Source: Sphingomonadales bacterium 12-68-11 (GTDB lineage: Bacteria > Pseudomonadota > Alphaproteobacteria > Sphingomonadales > Sphingomonadaceae). From it: a DNA stretch of 64,000 nucleotides. The stretch covers positions 1 through 64,000 of the forward strand of contig NCCV01000003.1 of the NCBI GenBank assembly GCA_002279825.1, written 5' to 3'. Positions 1 to 8,461 of the stretch are shown in pieces (position 1 is the first letter of the stretch; every line of letters starts with the position of its first letter). The translations under genes and the position numbers were made by a program. The notes below the pieces were generated by a model, which was not told where the DNA came from, searched no databases, and was given only the letters and a program-made list of their open reading frames with translations.

Positions 1-1390
1 CGCCGCCCGGGCGTCCGCCCCGGCCGCCGCGGCGACGGTTGCCGCCCTGGCCGCCCGGGCGCGGAGCGCCGCCGCCCTGGCCGCCGGGCCGTGCCCCGCG
101 CGGTTCGACGCGGACTTCGCCGCGTGCATCGCGCTGGGCCTCGGTGCGGGTGTCACGGCGCGGGGGCTGGCCCCGCCCATTGCCGCGGCCCTGCTGGCGC
201 GGTCCGCGGACCGGTTCGACATGCTTGGCGACGACTTCGACTTCGGCGCGCAGCCCTTCGGGCAGCGGCACCTGGTCGAGTGTGACCTTGGTCAGCTTCT
301 GGATGTCGCGCAGGTAGTCGCGCTCGTCGCTGGCGCAGAAGCTGATCGCCACGCCTTCGCGCCCGGCGCGCGCGGTGCGGCCGATGCGGTGGACGTATTG
401 TTCGGCCACATTGGGCAGCTCGAAATTGATGACATGGCTGACGCCGGTCACGTCGATGCCGCGTGCGGCGATGTCGGTCGCGACCAACACCCGGACGCTA
501 CCGCTCTTGAACTCGGCGAGCGCCTTCTCGCGCTGCGGCTGGCTCTTGTTGCCGTGGATCGCGTTGGCGCGCAGGCCCGACTGGTCGAGCTTCTTTACCA
601 CCCGGTCGGCGCCGTGCTTGGTGCGGGTGAAGATCAGCACGCGGTCCATCTCGTTGGACTGCAGCCCCTTGCGCAGCGCCAGCGTGAGCAGCGCCTGCTT
701 TTCGGTCTGGTTGACGAAGCAGACGTACTGCTCGACCCGCTCGGCGGTGGTCGCCGCGGGCGCCACCGAGACCTGCGCCGGATCGGTCAGGTACTGGCCG
801 GCGAGCTGCTTGATCGCGTTGGGCATCGTCGCCGAGAAGAACAGCGTCTGGCGCTTCGCCGGCAACAGCCGCACGATTGCCTTGAGCGCGTGGATGAAGC
901 CGAGGTCCATCATCTGGTCGGCTTCGTCGAGCACCAGGATCTCGACGTCGGAGAGGTCGAGCGCGCGCTGATCGCACAAGTCGACCAGCCGGCCGGGCGT
1001 GGCGATCAGGATGTCGACGCCGCGCGCCACGTCCTGGCGGTTCTTGTTGACCGAAGTGCCGCCGAACACGGTGACCACCTTGAGATGCGCGAAGTGTGCG
1101 TACTGGCGCGCGCTGTCGGCGATCTGGCTGGCCAGCTCGCGCGTCGGCGCCAGCACCAGCATGCGGCACGAACGCGGCTTGGGCCGCTTGTCGGCGGCGA
1201 CCAGCCGATCGATCGAGGGCAGCACGAAGGCCGCGGTCTTGCCGGTGCCGGTCTGCGCGATGCCGAGCAGGTCGCGCCCGTCGAGCACGTACGGAATGGC
1301 CTGGGCCTGGATCGGCGTCGGCGTATCGTAGCCCTTGAGCTCGAGCGCCTGGAGAACGGGCTGCGACAGCCCGAGAGATTCGAAAGTCAT
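1..1390 (-). CDS. DEAD-box ATP-dependent RNA helicase, RhlE-like (3' end outside window)
   Basis: ATP-dependent RNA helicase that remodels structured RNA, for example in ribosome assembly or cold adaptation. Reading leftward from the ATG at 1390, the helicase motifs appear in order: the Q motif (TPTPIQAQAI, about residues 23-32), AQTGTGKT (45-52), PTRELA (82-87), TPGR (131-134), DEAD (155-158), SAT (186-188) and, in the second domain, HRIGRTARAG. After about residue 385 the chain becomes a low-complexity tail rich in Arg, Gly, Gln and Pro, typical of RNA-binding tails in RhlE/RhlB-type helicases. The gene runs off the left edge, so the end of the tail is not seen; about 463 codons are present. 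No strong Shine-Dalgarno precedes the ATG. Family assignment is firm; the subfamily name is a judgement. Confidence 0.93.
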   Translation of the reverse strand, partial: MTFESLGLSQPVLQALELKGYDTPTPIQAQAIPYVLDGRDLLGIAQTGTGKTAAFVLPSIDRLVAADKRPKPRSCRMLVLAPTRELASQIADSARQYAHFAHLKVVTVFGGTSVNKNRQDVARGVDILIATPGRLVDLCDQRALDLSDVEILVLDEADQMMDLGFIHALKAIVRLLPAKRQTLFFSATMPNAIKQLAGQYLTDPAQVSVAPAATTAERVEQYVCFVNQTEKQALLTLALRKGLQSNEMDRVLIFTRTKHGADRVVKKLDQSGLRANAIHGNKSQPQREKALAEFKSGSVRVLVATDIAARGIDVTGVSHVINFELPNVAEQYVHRIGRTARAGREGVAISFCASDERDYLRDIQKLTKVTLDQVPLPEGLRAEVEVVAKHVEPVRGPRQQGRGNGRGQPPRRDTRTEAQRDARGEVRVEPRGARPGGQGGGAPRPGGQGGNRRRGGRGGRPGG

Positions 1391-1616
1391 GAGTGTTTAA
1401 GCTCGCAAATGTGCGGCAGGCGCGCGCGAACGAACGGCGCGCGTGACGCGGGGTTTAAAAACCGCCCGCGTGAAAAGGGAAGCTTTGGGTCAGGACCGAA
1501 ACGCAGCCGGGGCGATCTCTCGCCAGTTCACGCTGCCAAGCGCTTCGATCGCGCGCAAATGGCTATGCGAACCCAAAAAGTCAATCGATTCCTGAACCGC
1601 GCTGCTTGGAACGCGA

Positions 1617-1646
1617 AGCGCCGCCGGTCTCGCGACCGGCGGCGCT
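1617..1646 (-). terminator. Hairpin terminator after the PEP-CTERM gene
   Basis: A perfect 13-bp inverted repeat (AGCGCCGCCGGTC / GACCGGCGGCGCT) with a 4-base loop lies 26 bases past the stop of the PEP-CTERM gene, which ends at 1673. There is no long T run on either strand, so it may act as a weak terminator or RNA-stabilising hairpin. It also lies in the 5' region of the helicase gene. Confidence 0.6.
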
Positions 1647-1672
1647 CCTGGTTTCCGAATGCCGGAAGCGGC

Positions 1673-2341
1673 TTAGGCGAAGCGGATCTTCGCCTGCGTG
1701 CGGGCCGAGCGCATCGCGCCGCCGACCAGACCGAAGCCGAGGATCATCATCGCCCAGGTCGCGGGCTCCGGAACTGCGCCGCCGGGCGTCACCGAGTTGA
1801 AGCTGAACTTCGGCGACTGATCGCCCACGCTGCCGCTGAACGTCACGAGGCCGCTGGTGCCGTCGCTGAAGCTCGCGAACAGGGTGTTCGTGCCGGTGAA
1901 CAGCGCGGTGCGGAAGTCGGTGGTGCCGGGGCCGAAGTTGACCGTGAACGACGCATAGGCGCCCGGGTCGAACTGGGTGTCAACGAAGTCGAACAGGACC
2001 GACTTGCCGCCAGAGGCGACCGACGTGTTGCCCGACTGGTTGCCGATCGACGGGGTATCGTCGATGCCGGGGGTGTAATTGCCCTGGCCGAAGTTGGTAA
2101 CGCCGGTGACGGTCGAGGTGGTGCCAGCATCGAGCGTCAGAACCAGCGAAGTCAGCAACGGCGTCGTGGCCGAGCCCGGCGTGGTATTGACCACGCGGAC
2201 GCGCGGCGCGTCGTACGAGCCGCTCGAGCTACCCGGCGATCCGATGTTGGTGCCGAGTTCGACAAGGAAAGTGCCCGCCGACGCGGGAATGGCAGTCAGC
2301 ATGGCGGAACCCGCCAGCAAGGCGGCGAAAGTTTTCTTCAT
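1673..2341 (-). CDS. Exported protein with PEPxxWA-type C-terminal sorting signal
   Basis: A 222-residue secreted protein. The start at 2341 gives a classic signal peptide (MKKTFAALLAGSAMLTAIPASA). The body is rich in Gly, Ser, Thr and Asn with no cysteines. The C-terminus carries the tripartite PEP-CTERM signal: VPEPATWAMM, then a hydrophobic stretch (ILGFGLVGGAM), then a basic tail ending at KIRFA. In known systems an exosortase recognises such a signal and the protein goes to the cell surface or extracellular matrix. The PEPxxWA form is common in sphingomonads. The frame stays open to 2425, but that start would bury the signal peptide. No exosortase gene is in this window, and the function of the middle region is unknown. 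Confidence 0.88.
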   Translation of the reverse strand: MKKTFAALLAGSAMLTAIPASAGTFLVELGTNIGSPGSSSGSYDAPRVRVVNTTPGSATTPLLTSLVLTLDAGTTSTVTGVTNFGQGNYTPGIDDTPSIGNQSGNTSVASGGKSVLFDFVDTQFDPGAYASFTVNFGPGTTDFRTALFTGTNTLFASFSDGTSGLVTFSGSVGDQSPKFSFNSVTPGGAVPEPATWAMMILGFGLVGGAMRSARTQAKIRFA

Positions 2342-2575
2342 AGGGGATCCCCGAACAGTTGGCCCGAAACAAAATTGCCCGAGACTGCGGGGGCTTAAGG
2401 CGCTGGTTAACCGCGCGTCAACCATGCCCCAACGTCTGCGACAATTTCACGGCGGCGTTACGGATTGAAGACACAGAGTCGGCGCGGAACCGTCCCGAAA
2501 TGAAGCAGAAAACAAATGGCGTCCGTGCTTTAAGACCGGCTGGTGCAAGAAGCCCCGCGAAGGCCAGCGCCACGG

Positions 2576-4114
2576 CTATCGCGCTAGCCCCGCCGCCTCC
2601 AACAGCGCCTCGGTGCTCGCATCGAACCGCTCGCCGCCCGCCTCGATCTTCTTGGCGATCGCCTTGCCGAGTTCGACCCCGAACTGGTCGAAGGGGTTGA
2701 TCCCCATCAGCACCGCGTTGGCGAAGGTGCGGTGTTCGTGAAACGCAATCAGCGCGCCAAGCGTGGCGGGATCGAGGTCGTCGACCAGGATCGTCGCGCT
2801 CGGGCGGTCGCCCGGATAGGCGCGCGCGGGATCGTCGCTGCCCTGGCCCGCCATCAGCGCGGCGCCTTGCGCGAAGCAGTTCATCAGCAGGATGCGGTGA
2901 TGCGCGGGGTCGAGGGCGTCGCCGGGCGCAATGCTGGCAATGAAGTCGATCGGCACCAGATGCGTACCCTGGTGGAGCAGCTGGAACACCGCGTGCTGGC
3001 CGTCGGTGCCGACCCCCCCCCAGGTTATCGGCGCGGTCGGGCCGGACACCGGATCGCCTTCCGTGGTCACCCGCTTGCCGTTCGATTCCATTTCGAGCTG
3101 CTGGAGATAACTCGGGAACAACCGCAGCCGCTCGTCATAAGCGAACACTGCGCGCGTCTCCGCGCCGCGCAGTCGGGCATAGAGCAAGTCGGCGAAGGCG
3201 GCGCGCAGGGGCAGGTTGGCGCGGCCGTCGGTGTCGCGGAAATGCGCGTCCACCGTGGCGGCCCCGTCGAGGAACTCCTCGAACTCCTCCCAGCCGATCG
3301 CCAGCGCGATCGGAAAGCCGATCGACGACCACAGCGAATAGCGCCCGCCGACGCTTTCGGCGAAGGGCAGCACGCGGGTCTCGTCGACCCCCCACTCGAC
3401 CGCTTTCTCCGGGTACGCGGTCAGCGCGATGACCCGGCCATAGGCGTCGGCCACCCCGTTGGCCTCGAGCCAGGCGAGCGCGCTCGCGGCGTTGGTCATC
3501 GTCTCGATGGTGGTGAAAGTCTTGCTGGCCACGGCGATGAGCGTGGTGGCCGGATCGCACTTCGCGAAAGCGGCCTCCAGCGCGACCCCATCGATGTTGG
3601 AGGCGACGTGGACGTCCACTCTAGCGAAATCGCGCGCCAAGGCGTCGACCGCCAGCGCCGGGCCGAGCGCCGAGCCGCCGATGCCGATATGGATCAGGTG
3701 ATTGACCTCGCCAAGCACGCCGTCGTGAATCGCCTCGACCAGGATTTTCATCCGCGCGCGCAGCGCGGCGGCTTCCTCGACGCTGGCGTCCTTGCCCACG
3801 CCGCGCAGCGCCGAATGCTCGGCGGCGCGATGCTCGGTCACGTTGACCACCTCGCCGGCGAACAGCCGCGCGCGCGCTTCGTCGAAGCCGGCCGCATCGG
3901 CGAGCGCTTCGAACCCGGCGATCACCTCGTCGGTCAGATGGGTCTTGGACCAGTCGAACAGCACCCCGCCCGCGTCCTGCTCGGTGCCCAGTTCGATGCG
4001 GCCCGAGAGCTTGGCGACGCGTCCCGGGTCGGCGGCGAAAGCCTCCCCGAGCGTGACTTTGGGCAAGCCGGCCAGCAGTTCCCAGGCTCGCTCTCGCGCT
4101 TCGTTCACGCTCAT
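2576..4114 (-). CDS. pgi: Glucose-6-phosphate isomerase
   Basis: Interconverts glucose-6-phosphate and fructose-6-phosphate in the cytoplasm. The 512-residue product carries the family marks: the sugar-phosphate-binding GIGGSALGPALA segment, MESNGKRVT, and TAPITWGGVGTDGQHAVFQL with the downstream LLHQGTHLVPIDF. The C-terminal region contains the conserved QFGVELGK stretch. The length is slightly below the 545-550 residues of enterobacterial Pgi but normal for alphaproteobacteria. The ATG at 4114 follows an AAAGGGGA purine run, a good ribosome-binding site. It is a single gene; the neighbour on the left is unrelated and the lepB operon to the right is divergent. Confidence 0.97.
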   Translation of the reverse strand: MSVNEARERAWELLAGLPKVTLGEAFAADPGRVAKLSGRIELGTEQDAGGVLFDWSKTHLTDEVIAGFEALADAAGFDEARARLFAGEVVNVTEHRAAEHSALRGVGKDASVEEAAALRARMKILVEAIHDGVLGEVNHLIHIGIGGSALGPALAVDALARDFARVDVHVASNIDGVALEAAFAKCDPATTLIAVASKTFTTIETMTNAASALAWLEANGVADAYGRVIALTAYPEKAVEWGVDETRVLPFAESVGGRYSLWSSIGFPIALAIGWEEFEEFLDGAATVDAHFRDTDGRANLPLRAAFADLLYARLRGAETRAVFAYDERLRLFPSYLQQLEMESNGKRVTTEGDPVSGPTAPITWGGVGTDGQHAVFQLLHQGTHLVPIDFIASIAPGDALDPAHHRILLMNCFAQGAALMAGQGSDDPARAYPGDRPSATILVDDLDPATLGALIAFHEHRTFANAVLMGINPFDQFGVELGKAIAKKIEAGGERFDASTEALLEAAGLAR

Positions 4115-4315
4115 TCCCCTTTCCTACCTCGGTCGTTGCGGGCTAGGCGGTCCGACCATGATTGCCTACCGCAAATGCGCGCCGATCTGCGTCCCGGAAT
4201 GCGCCCCCGAACGGGTTAGCGCCGCTCCCCGCTCGGCCGCCGCCGAGGGCCTCGCGGCGTCTTTCCTCTGGACACTGTCACAAGTGTCAACACCCCCTCG
4301 ATCGGGAGCGTGCCG

Positions 4316-5152
4316 ATGACCGACGTTATCGCCCCGGTTAGCGAAACGGCGGAGACAGCGCCGGCCGAAAAAAAGCCCAAGGAGGAAGGCAGCTTCCTGT
4401 GGTTCCTGGTCAAGCTGGCCATCGCGGTGTTCGTGTTCCGCACTTTCATCTTCACCAGCTTCATGATCCCCAGCGAATCGATGATGCCGCGCCTGCTGGT
4501 CGGCGATTATCTGTTCGCGGCGAAGTGGCCCTACGGCTATTCGCGCGCCTCGCTGCCGCTCGATATCGATATCGGAGACGGGCGCCTGTTCGGCGGCTTG
4601 CCCGAGCGCGGCGACGTGGTGATCTTCAAGCATCCGATCGACCGCACCGATTACGTCAAGCGCGTGGTCGGGCTGCCGGGCGATCAGGTCCAGATGGTCG
4701 CGGGCGTGCTGCACCTCAACGGCCAGCCGGTGACCAAGGCCAAGATCAGCGACCTGCTGCTGCCGATCGAGCCGACCGGCCGCTGCGCGCAGGCGCGCTT
4801 CACCGAACGCCAGGCCGACGGCAGCTTCGCGTGCCGCTATCCGCGCTACCGCGAGACTCTGCCGGGCGGAAGGAGCTACGAGGTGCTCGATTTCGGGCTG
4901 CAGGTGCAGGACACCACTCCGCCGGTGCTGGTGCCGCAGGGCCGCCTGTTTCTGATGGGCGACAACCGCGATAACTCGATGGACAGCCGCTACCCGCCGG
5001 TCTCGAACGAAGGCGTCGGTCTGGTGCCGGTCGAGAACCTGGCCGGGCGGGCGAGCTTCATGTTCCTGTCGCTCGACGACAGCGTGCGCTGGTACAATCC
5101 GATCAGCTGGTTCACCGGCATGCGCTGGAGCCGGATCGGGGGCACCTTTTGA
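4316..5152 (+). CDS. lepB: Signal peptidase I
   Basis: Inner-membrane serine protease that removes signal peptides from exported proteins. After a charged cytoplasmic N-terminus comes a single membrane segment (FLVKLAIAVFVFRTFIF). The catalytic Ser sits in MIPSESMMP and the general-base Lys in DYVKRVVGLPGD. The C-terminal signature MGDNRDNSMDSR is intact. I chose the ATG at 4316, giving 278 residues, because GGGAG lies 7 bases upstream. A GTG at 4310 in the same frame is possible but sits on the ribosome-binding site. It is the first gene of a lepB-rnc-era operon, a common alphaproteobacterial order. Its stop overlaps the rnc start. Confidence 0.96.
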   Translation: MTDVIAPVSETAETAPAEKKPKEEGSFLWFLVKLAIAVFVFRTFIFTSFMIPSESMMPRLLVGDYLFAAKWPYGYSRASLPLDIDIGDGRLFGGLPERGDVVIFKHPIDRTDYVKRVVGLPGDQVQMVAGVLHLNGQPVTKAKISDLLLPIEPTGRCAQARFTERQADGSFACRYPRYRETLPGGRSYEVLDFGLQVQDTTPPVLVPQGRLFLMGDNRDNSMDSRYPPVSNEGVGLVPVENLAGRASFMFLSLDDSVRWYNPISWFTGMRWSRIGGTF

Positions 5153-5820
5153 GCGCGTTGGCGCCGGCCACCCGCGCCTGGCTCGAAGGGCTCGGCTTCG
5201 CGGTCGAAAATGAAAGCCTGTGGAGCGAGGCGCTGACTCACGGCAGCACCGGCGAGGCGCGCGATTACCAGCGGCTCGAGTTCCTCGGTGACCGGGTGCT
5301 CGGGCTGGCGGTCGCCGAACAGCTCTATCGCCGCAACCACGGCAGCGAGGGCGAGCTGGCGCAGCGGCTCAACGCGCTGGTCAGCCGCCAGGTCTGCGCC
5401 GCGGTCGCCCGCGAGATCGGCGCGCCCGACCACGTCCGCCTCGGCAAGCAGGCGCGCGACGACGGCGCGCAGGGCAGTGACAACGTGCTCGGCGACGTGA
5501 TGGAAGCGCTGCTCGGCGCGGGCATGATCGAAAGCGGCTTCGCGGCGACGCAGGCCATCGTCCATGCGCTGTGGGAGCGCCAGGTTGCCGGGATCGCCGG
5601 CCGCTCCAAGCATCCCAAGAGCGCGCTGCAGGAATGGGCCGCCGGCAACCGCCGCAAGCCGCCCGAGTATGCGCTGGTCGAACGCTCCGGCCCCGATCAT
5701 GCCGCGCAGTTCACGGTCAGGGTCGGCGTACACAACGTCGGCGAAGTCACCGCGAGCGGCCCGAGCAAGCAAGACGCCGAAACCGCCGCCGCCAAGCTGT
5801 TCATGGAGACCTACGGGTAA
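5149..5820 (+). CDS. rnc: Ribonuclease III
   Basis: Double-strand-specific endoribonuclease that processes rRNA precursors and regulatory RNAs. The 223-residue product has the catalytic signature RLEFLGDRVLGL (about residues 44-55) and the second metal-binding helix DVMEALLGA. A C-terminal double-stranded RNA-binding domain begins near SKHPKSALQEWA and ends near DAETAAAKLF. The start is a TTG at 5149 that overlaps the lepB stop (TTGA), with GGGGGCA just upstream, so translation is probably coupled. The following era start overlaps the rnc stop. Confidence 0.96.
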   Translation: MSALAPATRAWLEGLGFAVENESLWSEALTHGSTGEARDYQRLEFLGDRVLGLAVAEQLYRRNHGSEGELAQRLNALVSRQVCAAVAREIGAPDHVRLGKQARDDGAQGSDNVLGDVMEALLGAGMIESGFAATQAIVHALWERQVAGIAGRSKHPKSALQEWAAGNRRKPPEYALVERSGPDHAAQFTVRVGVHNVGEVTASGPSKQDAETAAAKLFMETYG

Positions 5821-6722
5821 TGACCCAAGACGCCACCCACTGCGGCCTCGTCGCGGTCATCGGCGCGCCGAACGCGGGCAAGTCGACGCTGGTCAACGCG
5901 CTGGTCGGGCAGAAAGTCGCGATCACCAGCGCCAAGGCGCAGACCACCCGCGCCCGGCTGCTCGGCATCGCGCTCGAAGGCACCACGCAGCTCATCCTCG
6001 TCGACACCCCGGGCATCTTCGCGCCCAAACGGCGGCTCGACCGGGCGATGGTCAGCGCGGCCTGGGAAGGCACCGTGGCGGCCGACGCGGTGCTGCTGGT
6101 GGTCGATCCGATCAAGCAGCGCCGCCACGAGCTCGAGCCGCTGCTCGAAGCGCTCGAGAACCGGCCCGAGAGCAAGCTGCTCGCGCTCAACAAGGTCGAC
6201 GCCACCGCCAAGGAGCCTCTGCTGGCGCTGGCGCAGGATCTGACCGCCAAAGTTCAATTTGCCGAAGTGTTCTTCATCTCCGCGCTGACCGGCGACGGGG
6301 TGCCGCAGCTCAAGACGCATCTCGCCGGGCTCATGCCCGAGGGGCCGTGGCACTATCCCGAGGACCAGGTCAGCGACGCCAGCGAGCGCTTGCTGGCCAC
6401 CGAAGTGACGCGCGAGCAACTCTACCGCCAGCTCCACGAGGAACTGCCCTACGACAGCGCGGTCCGCCCCGAGCAGTACAAGACCCGGCCCGACGGCAGC
6501 GTCGAGATCCACCAACAGATCGTGATCGGCCGCGACAGCCAGAAGCCGATCGTGCTCGGGAAACGCGGCGCACGGATCAAGGCGATCGGCGAAGCGGCGC
6601 GCAAGGAGCTCAGCGAGATCCTCGGCGTGCCTGTGCACCTGTACCTCCACGTCAAGGTGGAGGAAAACTGGGCCGAAAGCCGCGAGATCTTCGAGGAGAT
6701 CGGGCTGGACTGGGTGCGCTAG
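5820..6722 (+). CDS. era: GTPase Era
   Basis: Small-ribosomal-subunit assembly GTPase that binds the 3' end of 16S rRNA. The 300-residue product has G1 (GAPNAGKST), G3 (DTPG), G4 (NKVD) and a G5-like SAL, followed by the C-terminal KH domain (IVLGKRGARIKAIGEAAR). The start was set at the ATG at 5820 because it overlaps the rnc stop (TAATGA) and matches the usual Era N-terminus; the same frame is open further upstream but would antisense-extend into rnc. It ends 4 bases inside the convergent efflux-pump gene. Confidence 0.96.
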   Translation: MTQDATHCGLVAVIGAPNAGKSTLVNALVGQKVAITSAKAQTTRARLLGIALEGTTQLILVDTPGIFAPKRRLDRAMVSAAWEGTVAADAVLLVVDPIKQRRHELEPLLEALENRPESKLLALNKVDATAKEPLLALAQDLTAKVQFAEVFFISALTGDGVPQLKTHLAGLMPEGPWHYPEDQVSDASERLLATEVTREQLYRQLHEELPYDSAVRPEQYKTRPDGSVEIHQQIVIGRDSQKPIVLGKRGARIKAIGEAARKELSEILGVPVHLYLHVKVEENWAESREIFEEIGLDWVR

Positions 6723-8116
6723 TCGGCGCGCAAAGTCGCCATCGTCATCCCCGCTTTGGTCACGCTGCGATAGCGCGCCAGGCTGCACAGTGCCGCCACT
6801 ACCGCCAGCGCGCAGGCGACGAACAGCGGGGTCGGGCCAAGCCCGGCTCCCGTCGCCAGCAGGATGCCGACCACTACCGCGGCGAGCGTCTGGCCGAGCA
6901 GCCGTGAGGTCGACAGCAAGCCCCCGGCCGCTGCCGCTCGGTCGGGGGGGGCCTGGCCGATCAGGAGGCGCGAGTTGGGGGCGAAGAACAGCCCGAAGCC
7001 GGCGGCGGTCAAGCTCAGGCGCCAGGCAATGGCCGTCTCGCCCGCGCTCTCCGGCAGGAACGCCAGCAGCAGCAGGCCGAGAATCGCCACGGCCATGCCG
7101 GTCACGCCGAGCTTGGTCGGCGCGATGCGGTCGCTGAGCCAGCCGGCGAGCGGCGCGACCACCAGCATCGTCAGTGGGAAGGGCAGCAGCAGCAGCCCGG
7201 CCTCCTCGGGCGAATAGCCGAGCACGTTCTGCAGCCGGAACGGCAGCGACAGCATGAGCGCCCCCGCGGCGATGAAGCAGGCCATCGCGCCGAGCGCCGA
7301 GAGGCCCAGCACCGGCCGGGCCAGCAGATCGACCGGCAGCACCGGCGCGGTGCGGCCGCGCTCGCGCCGCACCAGCAGCGCGGTCGAGACCACGCCGAGC
7401 AGCGCCAGCACCACGCCGAGCGCGAGGTTCTGGTGAGTCGCCAGTTGCACGCCGCCGATCAGCAGCAGCATGGTGCCCGCGCTCCACAGGCTGCTGAGCC
7501 ATTCGGGGGTGCGCGGGCGCGGCACCGGATCGGGCAGCGCGCGGCCGAGCAGCAGCGAGATCACCGCCAGCGGCGCGGCCGCGACGAACACCCACTGCCA
7601 CGGCGCGTGCCCGGCGATGTACCCCCCCAGCGTCGGCGCGAGTGCGCTCGACGACGCTACGATCACGCTGTTGACCCCCATCCCGGTGCCGAGCCTGCGC
7701 GCCGGATAGATCTGCCGCAGCATCGCCGCCGAAACGCTCAGCGCCATCGCCGCGCCGATCGCCTGGAGCGCGCGCAGCAAGAGCAGCAGCAGGAAGCTGT
7801 CAGCGAAGAGGCACAGCGCGCTCGCCGCCATGAACGTGATCTGCCCCCACTGATAGAGCGTACGGTGGCCGATCCGGTCGCCCATGCTGGCAAAGGGCAG
7901 CAGTGCCATGACCAGCACCAGCTGATAGATCGCGACCATGTTGGTGACCGCGCTGTCGCTGACCCCGAGATCGCGCGCGATCGTCGGCAGCGCCACCGTC
8001 GGGATCGCCCCGTCAAGCACCAGGAGCGCGGTGCCGAAGCTGATCGCGACGATCGCCCAGGCCCGGCGCGGCGCGGGTAGGCCGTCGGGCTGAGTGGTTG
8101 CGGGCTCGTCCGGCAT
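6719..8116 (-). CDS. MFS drug-efflux transporter of the DHA2 (14-TM, EmrB/QacA) type
   Basis: Proton-driven exporter in the inner membrane. The 465-residue chain is almost wholly hydrophobic segments. The first helix contains the DHA2-type motif LDGAIPTVALPTIARDLG. The loop after helix 2 has the MFS motif A (GDRIGHRTLYQWG), and PTLGGYIAG resembles antiporter motif C. The substrate cannot be read from sequence. No adaptor (EmrA) or TolC-like gene is adjacent, so it probably acts alone. Its stop overlaps the convergent era stop by 4 bases. A repeat-rich spacer separates it from the topA group. Confidence 0.88.
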   Translation of the reverse strand: MPDEPATTQPDGLPAPRRAWAIVAISFGTALLVLDGAIPTVALPTIARDLGVSDSAVTNMVAIYQLVLVMALLPFASMGDRIGHRTLYQWGQITFMAASALCLFADSFLLLLLLRALQAIGAAMALSVSAAMLRQIYPARRLGTGMGVNSVIVASSSALAPTLGGYIAGHAPWQWVFVAAAPLAVISLLLGRALPDPVPRPRTPEWLSSLWSAGTMLLLIGGVQLATHQNLALGVVLALLGVVSTALLVRRERGRTAPVLPVDLLARPVLGLSALGAMACFIAAGALMLSLPFRLQNVLGYSPEEAGLLLLPFPLTMLVVAPLAGWLSDRIAPTKLGVTGMAVAILGLLLLAFLPESAGETAIAWRLSLTAAGFGLFFAPNSRLLIGQAPPDRAAAAGGLLSTSRLLGQTLAAVVVGILLATGAGLGPTPLFVACALAVVAALCSLARYRSVTKAGMTMATLRAD

Positions 8117-8155
8117 CGGGGCCCTGTGTCGGCATCGCGGCGACTATTCAACCCA

Positions 8156-8274
8156 GCTCTATCCCCTTCAGGGGAGAGATACGAAGGCTTGGCAGCTTGC
8201 TGCCTAGCCGGAGTTGAGAGGGGGGGTGGCAGCGCGGCCCCCTCTCCCAACCCTCTCCCCTCAAGGGGAGAGGG
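8156..8274. repeat. Palindromic dispersed-type repeat (three hairpins)
   Basis: An intergenic block with three inverted repeats. The first is near 8156-8180 (CTCT-TCCCC TTCA GGGG-AGAG). The second is at 8191-8204 (GGCAGC TT GCTGCC). The third is a perfect 10-bp stem at 8251-8274 (CCCTCTCCCC TCAA GGGGAGAGGG). The last hairpin lies 8 bases past the stop of the small topA-linked gene and could end its transcript. The C-rich/G-rich composition resembles a dispersed intergenic repeat widespread in proteobacterial genomes. Only one copy lies in this window, so dispersal is inferred. Confidence 0.6.
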
Positions 8275-8281
8275 CTTTGCC

Positions 8282-8461
8282 TCACCGCTTCTTGGCGATG
8301 TTGATCCCGTCGATCTTGGCGCGTTCGCGGGTCGATTCCTCGGTGCGCGAGAGGGCCTTGGCGATCTCCTTGAGGCCCTTGCCCTTGCTCGCCAGCGTCT
8401 TCAGTTTGCCGACTTCCTCGGAGGTCCAGGGCTGGCGGTGGCGTTCGAAGCGTTCGCTCAC
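8282..8461 (-). CDS. Small SANT/Myb-like helical protein linked to topA (59 aa)
   Basis: A 59-residue, strongly basic protein beginning with GTG, whose start overlaps the topA stop (GTGA). This is the usual sign of coupled translation. The residues WTSEEVGKLKTLASKGKGL, then KEIAKALSRT and a final basic segment ending NIAKKR, look like a three-helix SANT/Myb or HTH fold: a conserved Trp-Thr-x-Glu-Glu start, then a KEIA-x-x-L-x-RT turn-helix. I infer nucleic-acid binding, perhaps tied to topoisomerase work, but no function is known to me. It is too short for many gene callers. The ATGA/GTGA coupling and the codon usage make it a likely real gene. Confidence 0.72.
   Translation of the reverse strand: MSERFERHRQPWTSEEVGKLKTLASKGKGLKEIAKALSRTEESTRERAKIDGINIAKKR

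Noticed and set aside
1391..1616. A/T-containing palindrome near 1450-1475 (GGTTTAAAAACC type) as a riboswitch or cold-shock leader of the helicase
   Set aside because: The pairing is short and imperfect and no known leader motif is matched; not enough to call.
221..2398. Long open frame on the plus strand opposite the helicase and PEP-CTERM genes
   Set aside because: It is antisense to two clear genes, spans their gap and shows no domain; high GC leaves many mirror frames open.
4159..4319. Short Cys-containing frame upstream of lepB
   Set aside because: It overlaps the lepB ribosome-binding site and start, has no ribosome-binding site of its own and an irregular composition.
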